Shown here: positions 45,607 through 55,946 of the stretch, piece by piece
Numbering within the stretch: the stretch's first letter is position 1
Layout of the letters: each line of letters starts with the position of its first letter
Assembly: GCF_031143425.1 (NCBI RefSeq)
Contig: NC_090445.1
Location: forward strand, 1,193,966,691-1,194,030,690
Origin: Pleurodeles waltl
Lineage: Eukaryota > Chordata > Amphibia > Caudata > Salamandridae
Length of the DNA stretch: 64,000 nt
Direction: 5' to 3'
Notes under the pieces: model-generated
What the model saw: the letters and a program-made list of their open reading frames with translations, nothing else
Told to the model about the DNA's origin: nothing
Database searches by the model: none
Program-made: the position numbers and the translations under genes

Positions 45607-45620
45607 CATTTGTAAAATCT
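45607..45620. repeat. target duplication of LINE A, left copy
   Basis: CATTTGTAAAATCT occurs here and again at 51836-51849, directly after the poly-A end of the LINE. A 14-bp duplication fits target-primed reverse transcription. Confidence 0.88.
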
Positions 45621-46493
45621 AAGAGTGCTCCGGACCCCTCCATCATCCGCCTCGTACTGCCCTGCCGTCCCTGTTCCCATTCAATCCCTACTTGGCCCCC
45701 GCCCACACAAGAGTCTCCTGAGGTGGTGTGGTGGCCCGGACCCCCGGTAAAATTGCGGCAGAGCCTGGAGAGGGGCTCGGTTGAGCAGAGCCGGCGCCTG
45801 CGGCCCGCCTCTGGGGACCGCTGAGAGGAGCGGACTCTCGGTGAGGCCACGGCGGCCACCTGGGGCAGTGCGCAGTGTCAGTGACGGCACTCCCGGGGGA
45901 GAAGCGGCGCTGGCCTCGACCACGATCCTTGTTGCGATCCGCGACGAAGACGACGAGGAGTGCCCCGCTACCGTGGGCCGCGGCCTGGGACCCGTACCAC
46001 GGCCAGGGGGTTTCTCGGCAGCGACGAGGAGGGCAATGATGCGTGGTGCAGCCAGGCCCCGGCTTCCTTGGGGTCCTGCACCCTGAGAAGTGCCAGTGAA
46101 GCCTGCCTGGCAGCTGGAGGCGGGGCGGTGGGTTGTGCCGGTGGCTGGCTGGCGGTGTAGCGAGGGTCGACGGTCCCGGCTGGAGAGGCGGCGGGCCTGG
46201 GCCACGGGCCGAGGTGACGGCACGACACACCGGAAGAGGGGTGCCAAGAGACCACACGAAGCTGAGGGGGACCCGCTGGCCCCCAACAGTTCTGGGGCCC
46301 CACTGGCCGGCGGCAGCCCAGAAGAGACAAGTGGAGACCGGGGCCAGTGTGTGCGGGCCCCAGGGAGGAGCTGTGGCCTGAGGCGGGTGACCTACCCCAG
46401 GAAGAGAAGTGTGGGACAGAAAGTGACTGAGAAGGTGGGTGGCTGGCCCGGGCGTGGCCCGATCTGGTGACGAGATACAGACTGGCAGTGGAT

Positions 46494-47483
46494 ATGGGGA
46501 AAGACAAAACAAGCAAGCAGCCGCCCGCGTCGCAGCCACACATTGACCAATTCGCTAGGCAATCTGTCTCCTGCGCGGCGGGCGACACGGCGCCGGAGCC
46601 CACCACTGCAGAAGGAGTCAATACAGTCCTTCAGGCCATCCAGACCTCGCAGTTGGCAGTTGAGACTAAGGTTGGCGAGGTGCGAGAGGATATGGGCCTG
46701 CTGTGACAGGATCTGTGGACAGGGGTGGGTTGTATTAAAGAAGTTGAGGACTGAGTATCCCAGGCAGAGGATGAAATTGCGGACCTCAAGGCCAAAGTCA
46801 CCCAGCTTCAGACTCGCACAGGTGAGCTCCACCACAGGGCGGAAGACGCTGAAAACTGCTCCAGGAGCAATAACCTGTGCTTTGTGGTTTTCCCGGAGTG
46901 GGCAGAAGCGAGCTGCGTGATCGACTTCCTGGAGCACTGGATCAAGTCGTGGGTCCCTGACCAGCAGCTTTCTCCCTGGTTCGCTATTTAGCACGCTCAT
47001 AGGGCTTTGGCGACCCGACCCCCGCCGGGTGGCCCCTGGCAGCCAATGTCTGCGAGATTCCTGAACTTCAAAGACCGGGATGTAATCCTCCGAGAGGCAA
47101 GAGCACAACCAGACCTCCGCTGGGACAACCACAAGATCCTCATCTTCCCAGACTACACCCGCGAGGTTCAAGCCAGGCGCCGCTTGTATGAAGGGGTCAA
47201 ACAGAAACTCAGGGCAATGCAATTGACTTACACGCTCCTCTTCCCAGCACGCCTCAAGGTCCTCATGAACGGGAAAGCCTTCTTTTTTGACTCGCCGGAG
47301 GCAGCGTGGGACTGGCTCACTGAAGATCATCAGGTGGCTCGGAGGGCCCCCCCCGGCTGGGGGGCGGCCAGCCGGTGTCGGACTCCGGTGCCCCCCGGGG
47401 GCTCAGGGAGGGCGCAGGCGTCCCGTTCCCGCCGGAGAAGGCAGAGTGGCCTGCGTGGCACGTCAGGGAAGATGGACGACTGA
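46494..47483 (+). pseudogene. LINE A ORF1 (L1-type RNA-binding protein, broken)
   Basis: ORF1 protein coats L1 RNA as a trimer. It opens at the ATG at 46494 (MGKDKTSKQPP) with a TGA at 46704-46706. The coiled-coil stretch continues to about 46840 in the original frame (EIADLKAKVTQLQTRTGEL). An RRM-like part and the C-terminal domain (LNFKDRDVILREAR, IFPDYTREVQ, LFPARLKVL, EAAWDWL) run to the TGA at 47481-47483. Other stops at about 46754 and 46989 and the loss of some conserved residues mark it as dead. Confidence 0.82.
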
Positions 47484-47931
47484 GTCCGAGCCCCCCCCGG
47501 GGGCAAGAACGCACTAGGTAGCTCTGAAGAGAAGAGACTGGCTCAGGGTCCAGAGGGGGAGCACCTTAGCCAATCCCCCTTGCTCTCCTCAAACTGACCC
47601 ACAGAAACATTGCAGGTAGGTAGGGCATGGACAGCGGTGCCCTCCCCGGAACTGTGCGCGGGGCGGCGGAGGGCCGCATAGCAGAACTCTGACTTGATGG
47701 AGGGGTCCACCACTCCACACTCGCAATTGACACCTTGTTTGCACAATTCAGGGCGACAGATGCTTCTGGGTTGGAAGTATGGGGTGGGGGGCAGTTGGGG
47801 GGTCTTGAGCGAATGTTTACTCAAAGTTTTTTATGGTTGGGTTTGTGTTATGCTTTTATGTCCTTGATTAGTTGGTCACAGTGGGGCGTTCGGACGGGCA
47901 CACCCCACACAATACTACTGATTACTTACAC

Positions 47932-50900
47932 ATGCCAGAGCAGACTAACCGGGTCCTCTCCTGGAACGTAAACGGGCTCCTAGATAAAATCAAACAATCT
48001 GTGGTGTTCTCCTCCATCCGTCGCTTCGCCCCGTTCATATTCTTGCTCCAAGAGACACACTTGCTTTGTACCAGGTGCCCTATGCTCATGAGGGGGGGCT
48101 ACAACAGGATTTACCACGCAGGATTCTCCAGGGGCTCTAGGGGTGTGGCTGTTGTTGCACCGTTCCTTACCTATGGTGGTTGCTGTCTCCCGTCGGATCC
48201 ACAAGGAAGATACGTGGCAGTCTCTGGTCTGCTTGGGGGGCATCCAATCAATATCCTTAGCATATGTGCCCCCTCGGGCGCGCAGGAGCGACTTCTCACG
48301 ACACTCAGGGACATGGTGGCAGGACTTCCCCCGGGCCTTAGCATACTGGGAGGGGATTTCAACTCTGTCCTAAACCCGGAGATGGACATCGCCAGGCCAT
48401 CGTCTTCAAGCCGAGTCACCAGGGCGACAGGATTGCGTAAATGGGTGGAGGGCCTTGGTCTCAGTGATGTGTGGCGGACTTGGCACCCCTGCTTGCGACA
48501 ATACACTCATACGTCAGCGGCGCACCACACACACCCCAGGATAGACCTTTTCTTTGTGCCAGCCCTTGATATTCCTCGAGTCTCAGGGGTGTAGATACTC
48601 CCTCACGGGGTATCGGACCACGCGCCGCTTATTCTTCGGCTAGACGATATTGACGCGATCCGACACCCGGTATGGCGGCTTAATGCCTGGTACTTGCAGG
48701 ACAATGAATACGCTCAGGCCCTCGGGGACCGACTCTCTGACTACTTTACCTTCAATCTTGGGTCTGTGCCGTACCTGGGTACAATGTGGTCTTCTTGTAA
48801 AGCCACCCTCAGGGGCCTTGACAAACATCTCCTTCGGGTGCGGGAAAGCACGCGCAATCAAAAAGTGTTTGGCGCTTGAGGCTAGAACTGTGTGTCTGGA
48901 GGGCCAGCTCACTGGCTCCATGCATGCATCGGTGACACAGCAATTAGCCTTGGTCAGAGAGGAGATTAGGCATACTACTCTCAAGACAGCGAAACACATG
49001 TGGCGAGCCTCTGCGGCCCGCGTATACGGGTGGGGAGATAAAAACGGCAAGCTCTTACATTGGCTTACGACTAGACAAATGGCGAGCAGAGTCGTTCCAG
49101 AGGTCGTCGACGACTCGGGATCCATTTCCCAGACGCCTTATGAAATAGCACAGAGTTTCGCCACCTAGTACAGGAAGCTCTATGGAGAGCGGCCTAGGCC
49201 CCAGGCGGAAAGTGAGGCCCCCCCTTTTTGGAGGAGGTGTCCCTTCCAAAGATCTCTGTGGTGGAAAAACAGGACCTTGATGAGCCTATTGGCCTCGAAG
49301 AAGTCGAAGCTACTATATCGGAGCTGCATGCGGGCAAGACACCGAGCCCGACGGTTTTCCGGCGGAGCTCTACACCAAGTTTCGCAATATCCTAACTCCC
49401 CACCTGCTCACCATGTTGAGGAGGCTGAGAAAACTGGGAGTTTCCTCCCGGGTTTAGACCAAGCCACCCCTAAGACTAACCCTCCCTCGCGGCACTGTTC
49501 TGCATATCGCCCCATTTCGCTGCTCAACACTGACCTCAAGATATTGTCCACGGTTTTGGCCAATAGATTGAAAAGGGTGTTGCCCTCGCTGATCCATCCA
49601 GATCAATGCGGCTTTATGCCTGCTAGGAGCACCAGGCATGGTATAAGGCGACTGCACGTGGCCCTGGCCAATTGGGCCCTTCTGACCTCTCCTCTGGGAC
49701 TTCGAGAAGGCATTCAACATGGTGGACTCGTCCTGCCTCCAGCGAGTACTGTTGAAAGCCGGGCTCGGGCCACGATTCCGAGCACTGGTGGGACTCCTAT
49801 TCTCTAATCCACCGGCCTGAGTGCAGGTAAATGGGCATTGACAGACCAAATTTGTATCCGCCGGGGAACGCATCAGGGATGTCCCCTATTCCTGCTCCTA
49901 TTTGCACTAGCAATGGAATTGCTTGCAAAGCTAATCGGGGGGACCCCGTGGTTGACGGCTGGTCATGGCCTACTGGGAGGGAAGACCGCATTGCATTATA
50001 TGGAGACGATGCCCTCTTGTTCCTGGTCAACCCGGCCAGCAGTGGACCTAGGGTGATGCAACTGCTGGGGCTGTTCGCTGAGGCCTCCGGCTTGATAATT
50101 AATCCCGGTAAATCTCTATTGATTCCACTTTGCCTAGCCAGGGACTGCTATGACTGGCAGAGCGCCATTCCCATCTGACACAACAGCTTCCGGTACCTGG
50201 GAGTACAAATAGCATTGCTGCCCGAACTTGCATGGTCCCTTAACGTTGAGCCACTAACCCGGAGAGTCAAGGAGGACATCCAGAGATGGCAGTCTATGCC
50301 CCTCAACGTCCTGGGCCGGATAGCACTCTATAAAATGATGGTGCTTCCCCGGTTCCTCTATCTGCTCCAGAAATTCCCCTACCACATCCCCAGGCGATGG
50401 TTCAGGGAAATGGAGACTGTCGCGCGGCAGTTCGTATGGCACAATTCCCGCCCCCGGCTGGCGTTCCGCTTCTGTCAGGGTGATGTGTACGAGGGTGGTC
50501 TGGAGATGTCTAACCTCTACCTTTACCTCCTTGCGATGCATCTACTGGTAATTAATGACTGGTTGGGGGGGCTGGTCGGACCCTGCCTATCAGCTAGAAC
50601 TCTTGACAATGGGTTTTCCCGGTTTGTTTGGGATGTTTTATGGTGACCCCCTGCCGCGTAAAGTCCCGGAGGTAACGAGGGTGGTGCTGCTGGGGTGGAG
50701 GGCTGCACAGCGAGCGTCAGGGTGGTGGCGCCATCTCACTCAACACACTCCGCTGTGGCAGGAATCGTGGCTAGGCGATGTCTCGTCACTTGAAGGGTTT
50801 CACAAATGGGACCTCATTAGCATATCACTGCTCGGTGACATCTGGGTGGGATCCCACATGCGGTCCTTCCAGGAGCTTCAGCAGCAGTTTTCAGTCACTC

Positions 50901-51676
50901 GCACCCAATTCCATAAATATCTGCAACTCCGTCACGTGCTGCATGTGCACGTTCAGACAGGGACGGTCCTCTCTGAGTTTAGCCATGTCGAAGCCAAGAC
51001 ACTGATGGGACACCTAGGTAAAGGGGGAGTGTCTTGCATATATCGTACCTTGGTCACAAACACAGCACAGACACTTGACAAGCTCCAAGAGCAGTGGGAA
51101 CAATGGGTGGGTCCAATGCAAGACGAGGACTGGAGGGACGCTTTGATGGCCCTAAGAACACTGACCATGGCCTCCCGTCTCCGGATGGTGCAGACCTACT
51201 TTCTCCACATGGCTTACCTTACTCCTGACAGGTTGCATAGAATGGGCCTCCGGCCCCAAGGTGATTGTCCATGATGTGCAGGCCCTGATGCAGACTTCTT
51301 CCATATGGTGTGGACTTGCCCCCACATCGCATCCTATGGGCAGGCGTTGGTGACAGAGATTGCTAGAGTCCTGCGGGCGGAGGTGGAGGTTGCCCCGGTG
51401 CGGGTCCTGTTGGGAGTTCTTGAGGGAGTGGGTTCCAGCAGAGCGGACCGGGCCTTTATGGGAATGGCCTGTTTAGTGGCCAAGAGGGACATTGCGCCGA
51501 GTTGGAAAGCGGAGACAGCTCCCGCGGTAGCGAAGTGGCGCAAGGGAGTCGACTGGTGCGCCCAGCAAGAAAATCTTGTTTACGAAGCAAAGGGCTGCCC
51601 CGCTAAACACGATAGGGTGTGGGGGAAGTGGATGGGGACCTGGGGAAATGGGGCTGCCGAAATGTCATTGATGTAA
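47932..51676 (+). pseudogene. LINE A ORF2 (endonuclease-RT, broken)
   Basis: The endonuclease is well preserved from the ATG at 47932: LSWNVNGL, LLQETHLL, GGDFNSVLN, with a stop at 48592-48594 just before SDHAPLIL. The RT is scrambled over frames at 49280-50180. The catalytic box reads YGDD (49998-50009), followed by SGLIINPGKS. The thumb and C-terminal parts (50215-51274) are mostly open, ending with a HMVWTCPHI cysteine/histidine motif near 51310. Many stops and shifts prevent function. Confidence 0.82.
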
Positions 51677-51849
51677 GTTTGTCGTGTGCTCTGTCCTAAA
51701 CTTCAATGGCAGTTCTTGACCGTATGCTTCTGCTTTATTTTAATTTGTAAAGTGCTCAGTCCGCACAACGCTACTGTGACCTGTTGGGTTTTATGTTGCT
51801 ATATAAACTAATAAAAATGCTTATAAAAAAAAAAACATTTGTAAAATCT

Positions 51850-52370
51850 TTCAGCACAAGTTGTATTTTGCTAGCATACATATAATGACAGTGATTATGA
51901 GTTTATGAAGTAATCAGTAAATCATTCTGTAATCATCTAGAAATAGTGAAGACAACATTTTAATGCTTTTGAATTTATCAACAATTCATTTTCAAATTAT
52001 CCTAAAATCCATCAGGAACTATCTCTTTGTGTCACCTCATCATGTCCTCATCCTCAAATCATCAGGAATAATGTCTTCATGAGAAATAATCTGATGGTCA
52101 TTTTCAAGTCATCCTCAAGTCATCATGAATAGTCACACCTTGTGCAGTCATCAGATGCTAATTTTCAAGTCATCCTCAAGTCATCAGCAATATTCACACC
52201 TTGTGCAGCCATCAGATGCTAATTTTCAAGTCATCCTTGAATCATCAAGCACTGTTTCTAAACTCTGCTGTTGACTTTAAGACCATGATGATGTTGGATG
52301 ATGAGAAAATGACTTCTAATGTAGTTGGATGATCATCAAATTACTCTAGGAAGGCTTCTAAAGTAATCCT
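51850..52370. repeat. CATCA/AAGTCATCC degenerate tandem repeat
   Basis: TTTTCAAGTCATCC starts at 52101, 52160 and 52221 (steps of 59 and 61), giving three clear units with an internal 12-base half-repeat (CAAGTCATC). More diverged copies flank them. The motif content resembles 1860-2290 in reverse orientation. Confidence 0.7.
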
Positions 52371-52380
52371 GTTTGACCTG
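52371..52380. repeat. probable target duplication of LINE B, left copy
   Basis: GTTTGACCTG here resembles GTTTCACCTG at 60111-60120, directly after the poly-A run, with one mismatch. It is short, so only moderately supported. Confidence 0.5.
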
Positions 52381-53300
52381 GGTGGCTAAACCTGATACGA
52401 ACTGGTGGTAACATAGCATTGGAGGTCGGCCTCCCCCTGTAGTGCTGGTGGTGCCCGTTGCGGCCCGCTGTGAGACGGCAACCGATCAGTAGACGAGACT
52501 GGAGCACCCTCCCTGAAGTCATGAGCCCGCTCTCACAGTCTTCCTGCTGCACTAAAGTGCGTGTCCTCAGCCTGTGGAGATTTGGGGTTGCTGGGGCACA
52601 TTGTTAGGGTGCAGACACTTAGGGGAGTCCCCCTTGAGGTGATGGATATTCTGGAGGGTCCCCCATGCTGCGCAATGACATGCTCCTGCTCTGCTGAACA
52701 TTAGGCCAGAGACCTGATTGTTGCCTTGAACATGGGAAGAGAAGATCTCAGGAAATTACCGCTGCACAGGTGTGCAACCTATGTCTACTGTTGTTTCTCC
52801 TGGACCCTGAGGTGCGGGGGCACTGTGCGCTGCAGTGGTTGCACACTAGGGAGTTGTTTGGACAGTGCTTGTGGTGCTTAGGTGGGACGCACTGAGGGCC
52901 TGGCCTGGCAGCTGATTCCCAAGGAGCATGTAGTGCCTCTCCCACCCCACACCCGAGGTTGATGCCTGGCTGATGCCAACACTACTTGGGACCCCGAACT
53001 GGACAGAACCCCCTCGTCTTACATGCCTAATTGCCCCCCGAAGGTCCTGATGACAGGACTTGATTGGTAATCCTTAAGAAGTGCTGGCAGCTGACCGCTC
53101 CTCGTGCTGCAGTTCACTCTGCCTGTGGCCAGGGAACGCTGGGGCTGGAACTTTCCTCAGATGTGCTGACCTCACGCATCTCAAGTTGGATCTGCTGCAG
53201 GTCATATACTCACCCTCCTCCCTCCCGTCTTGCTTTTTGTGACCTACTGCTGTTCCCTTATTCCCTCCCTTGATCCTGTTTCCCCCGGTATATACCTAAT

Positions 53301-54110
53301 ATGGGGAAGGACAGACCACAGAGGGGAACTCAGCAGACAAAAATGGATCAATTAACAGCCCCCAAGACCCCAGAGAGGGGTGATCCTCCATGTGGAGATA
53401 CTGCAGACGTCCAGGGGCACCTGCAGGGGCCCACCGATGCACAGATATTGGTTGCAATTGAGGAATCCAGTGCAGTGGTTCAGGTCAAAATGGATACCAT
53501 TACATTAAACATTGGCCTCCTAAGAATGGATCTCCGTAAAGTGGCAGAGAGATCACTGGCCACCAAGCAACATGTGACCAAACTGCAAGGCGCTTGTGCA
53601 TTATCCGCCAACACGGCCAATTTGGAGCGTCATGCAGAGGGTGCGGGGGACCGCTCCAGACATTGTAATCTGCATCTTGTTGGGTCTCCAGAGGGAGCAG
53701 AAGGCCATGAGCCTGAACTCTTCCTTGAATGCTGGATTAGGGCGACCTTTTCCACTGCGGCATTGTCTTCTGTGTTTGCTGTTGAAAGAGCTCATCATGC
53801 CTTTGCCCCAAAGTCGCCTGTAGGGGCCCAACCACGTACAATGATTGTAAAGATATTCAACTACAGAAATAGAGATGCCATCTTCTGGGCAGTCCGTCGG
53901 ACTGGGGACCCCACTTTTAAGAATCAAGTAATCTGCATATTTCCAGACTACACAAGGCAAGTACAACAGATGCAGATGACGTTTGGGAAGCTCAAGGCAA
54001 AGGATCTTTGTTACAAGCTTCTCTACCCAGCCAAATTAAAGGTACTCCACACAGACCATGCACATTTTTTCACTACCCTTGAGGCGGTTTGGGACTGGCT
54101 GGAGGTGTGA
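53301..54110 (+). CDS. LINE B ORF1 (L1-type RNA-binding protein), open
   Basis: A complete 269-codon frame from the ATG at 53301 to the TGA. It begins with a polar, proline-containing N-terminus. A probable coiled coil follows (about residues 50-115, VAIEESSAVVQVKMDTITLNI), then an RRM-like middle (RHCNLHLVGSPEG), and the C-terminal domain with KIFNYRNRDAIFWAVR, CIFPDYTRQVQ, LYPAKLKVL and EAVWDWLEV. The domain order matches L1 ORF1p. It is the only LINE ORF in this window that is fully open. Given the decayed ORF2, this is probably chance survival. Confidence 0.85.
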   Translation: MGKDRPQRGTQQTKMDQLTAPKTPERGDPPCGDTADVQGHLQGPTDAQILVAIEESSAVVQVKMDTITLNIGLLRMDLRKVAERSLATKQHVTKLQGACALSANTANLERHAEGAGDRSRHCNLHLVGSPEGAEGHEPELFLECWIRATFSTAALSSVFAVERAHHAFAPKSPVGAQPRTMIVKIFNYRNRDAIFWAVRRTGDPTFKNQVICIFPDYTRQVQQMQMTFGKLKAKDLCYKLLYPAKLKVLHTDHAHFFTTLEAVWDWLEV

Positions 54111-54637
54111 GGTGAGTGCCGAATACCGACCCAGCCCCTCTGAGACACCGGAGATCAGACCTCTGGGACCCACCACTCGCATTCAGTGTGGAGGCACAAA
54201 TGGCGTGGAAGGATGGCCTCCTGGTCCTCCCAGCATGTGGTGGTCCACCATGATTGCACTTTGGATCTGGAGTGTCAGACATCTGAGCATGAGGAGGGGA
54301 GGGCAATTGTGGAGGCAGAGAATCCTGACACTTTCACTCAAGACCAGAACTTATGCAAACTATCCTCTCCCCCTCTCCCCCCGCTGAGGTGATATAGGCC
54401 CTTTCTGCTATGGTTGTGGACTCACTGGTCTGGGTGGGCTAGGGGCCACGGCTTGCTTGTAAATTCTATGCACTGCTTAAGTATCACATTGCAGGTTATG
54501 TGCGGGGACAAATGTGAAATATATGGGCCGGCCCACCCCCTCACAGTGGGTTTTCCAGTTGTCATGAAAAATGTCTGTTCGAGTGAGTGAGTGATTGGAG
54601 TTGTGTTTGTATGGCATACTGAGTTCTTCTGAGTCTT

Positions 54638-54873
54638 AGGGCCTTATTTATGAAGACGTGGTTCAGCACCATGCAGCACCAAAATTGGCAGGGCTGCATC
54701 ACTTCATAAATGCAGGGATGCACTGTATTTACAAAAATACAGCACACCCCTTTTGGGTTTCCTAGCGCTGGTGCTTAATTTACCTGCCACAAAATGTGGC
54801 TGAAAGCCACCTTGTAAATATGGCTCAAGGCCTTGCGTCACCCGATGGCGCAAGGGCCTAGTAAATGAGGCCC
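54638..54873. mobile_element. small MITE between LINE B ORF1 and ORF2
   Basis: It starts AGGGCCTTATTTATGAA and ends with the imperfect inverse TAGTAAATGAGGCCCTT. It contains a hairpin (CTGTATTT / AAATACAG near 54725-54745). About 235 bases with no coding frame. It resembles other salamander-type short inverted-repeat elements. The target duplication is unclear. Confidence 0.6.
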
Positions 54874-55378
54874 TTCGTGTGCATGTGAGGGGTGCGTGTA
54901 AGCTGTCAACCAGATGTGATGGGGTTCATCTGGACCCTGCTGCAGCTTGGCGTGCCCCCACCCTGGTACATATTGACTCATAGTATATTTGTGAGTGACT
55001 AGTGGTGACCTTCTAAAAAGTGGGGGGTAGTCTTGACCTTCCTCTCCATCTTTTTACATTTTAGGGGTTACAGTTGTTGACCATTTATTGACATTGACGG
55101 TAAGAGGGCAGGGGATGATAGGGAGGCACAAGTTCTTGGTTTTCAGTGTCTGCCCGGAGGATGGCTGGGATTGTCTTTTGGTTATTGTGTGGTTAGACCA
55201 AGACAGTGGCAGGGGTGAGACTCTGGTATCATGTGTGTGCAAGGGGCCAAGGGCAGTGGGGATGGAGGAGTAAAGTCAGATGCCATGATGACACACTTCC
55301 AATTTGTAACATGGAATGTGAGGGGACTTAACTCCTATGTGAAAAAGTACTGGGTGTAGACTTATTTGCAGAGACTTG

Positions 55379-55946
55379 GGGGGTCATTCTGACCCTGGCG
55401 GCCAGTGACCGCCAGGGTCACCGACCACGGGAGCACCGCCAACAGGCTGGCGGTGCTCCCGAGGGCATTCTGACCGCGGCGGTTCAGCCGCGGCCAGAAA
55501 GGGTAAACCGGCGGTCTCCCGCCGGTTAACCACTGCCCTTGTGAATCCTCCATGGCGGGTCTCCCGCCAGGAACAGGATGGCGGTAGGGGGTGCCGCGGG
55601 GCCCCTGGGGGCCCCTGCAGTGCCCATGCCCATGGCATGGGCACTGCAGGGGCCCCCGTAAGAGGGCCCCGCAAAGTATTTCAGTGTCTGCTAAGCAGAC
55701 ACTGAAATACGCGACGGGTGCAACTGCACCCGTCGCACCCCTGCAACTACGCCGGCTCAATTCTGAGCCGGCGTCCTCGTTGCAGGGGCATTTCCTCTGG
55801 GCCGGCGGGCGCTCTTTTGGAGAGCGCCCGCCGGCCCAGAGGAAATGTCTGAATGGCCGCCGCGGTCTTTTGACCGCGGTGCGGTCATTCAGCGGCGGTA
55901 CCTTGGCGGACGGCCTCCGCCGTCCGCCAAGGTCAAAATGACCCCC
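55379..55946. mobile_element. hairpin-chain MITE, copy 2 (in LINE B ORF2)
   Basis: 568 bases starting GGGGGTCATTCTGA and ending TCAAAATGACCCCC, flanked by TTG at 55376-55378 and 55947-55949. About twelve hairpins follow in a row. Arms include 55390-55401/55409-55420, 55429-55440/55449-55460, 55607-55630/55634-55657 (24-bp perfect), 55676-55692/55694-55710 (17 bp), 55711-55722/55725-55736, 55749-55759/55764-55774, 55790-55815/55821-55846 (26-bp perfect) and 55901-55914/55919-55932. It is the reverse orientation of 25319-25926. Confidence 0.88.

Larger units (their letters stand above)
45621..51835 (+). mobile_element. LINE A: full-length L1-like retrotransposon (decayed)
   Basis: 6.2 kb bounded by the 14-bp duplication. 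It has a GC-rich 5' region (45621-46493), ORF1 with L1-type coiled coil and RNA-binding parts, ORF2 with an apurinic endonuclease and RT, an ATAAAAATG signal and a short poly-A tail (51825-51835). It has a complete 5' end, unusual for LINE copies. Both ORFs carry multiple stops and frameshifts. Confidence 0.88.

Noticed and set aside
45688..46539. A 283-codon minus-strand frame in the GC-rich 5' region of LINE A
   Set aside because: It is GC-rich, antisense to the LINE leader and lacks recognisable domains. The LINE boundaries explain the region.
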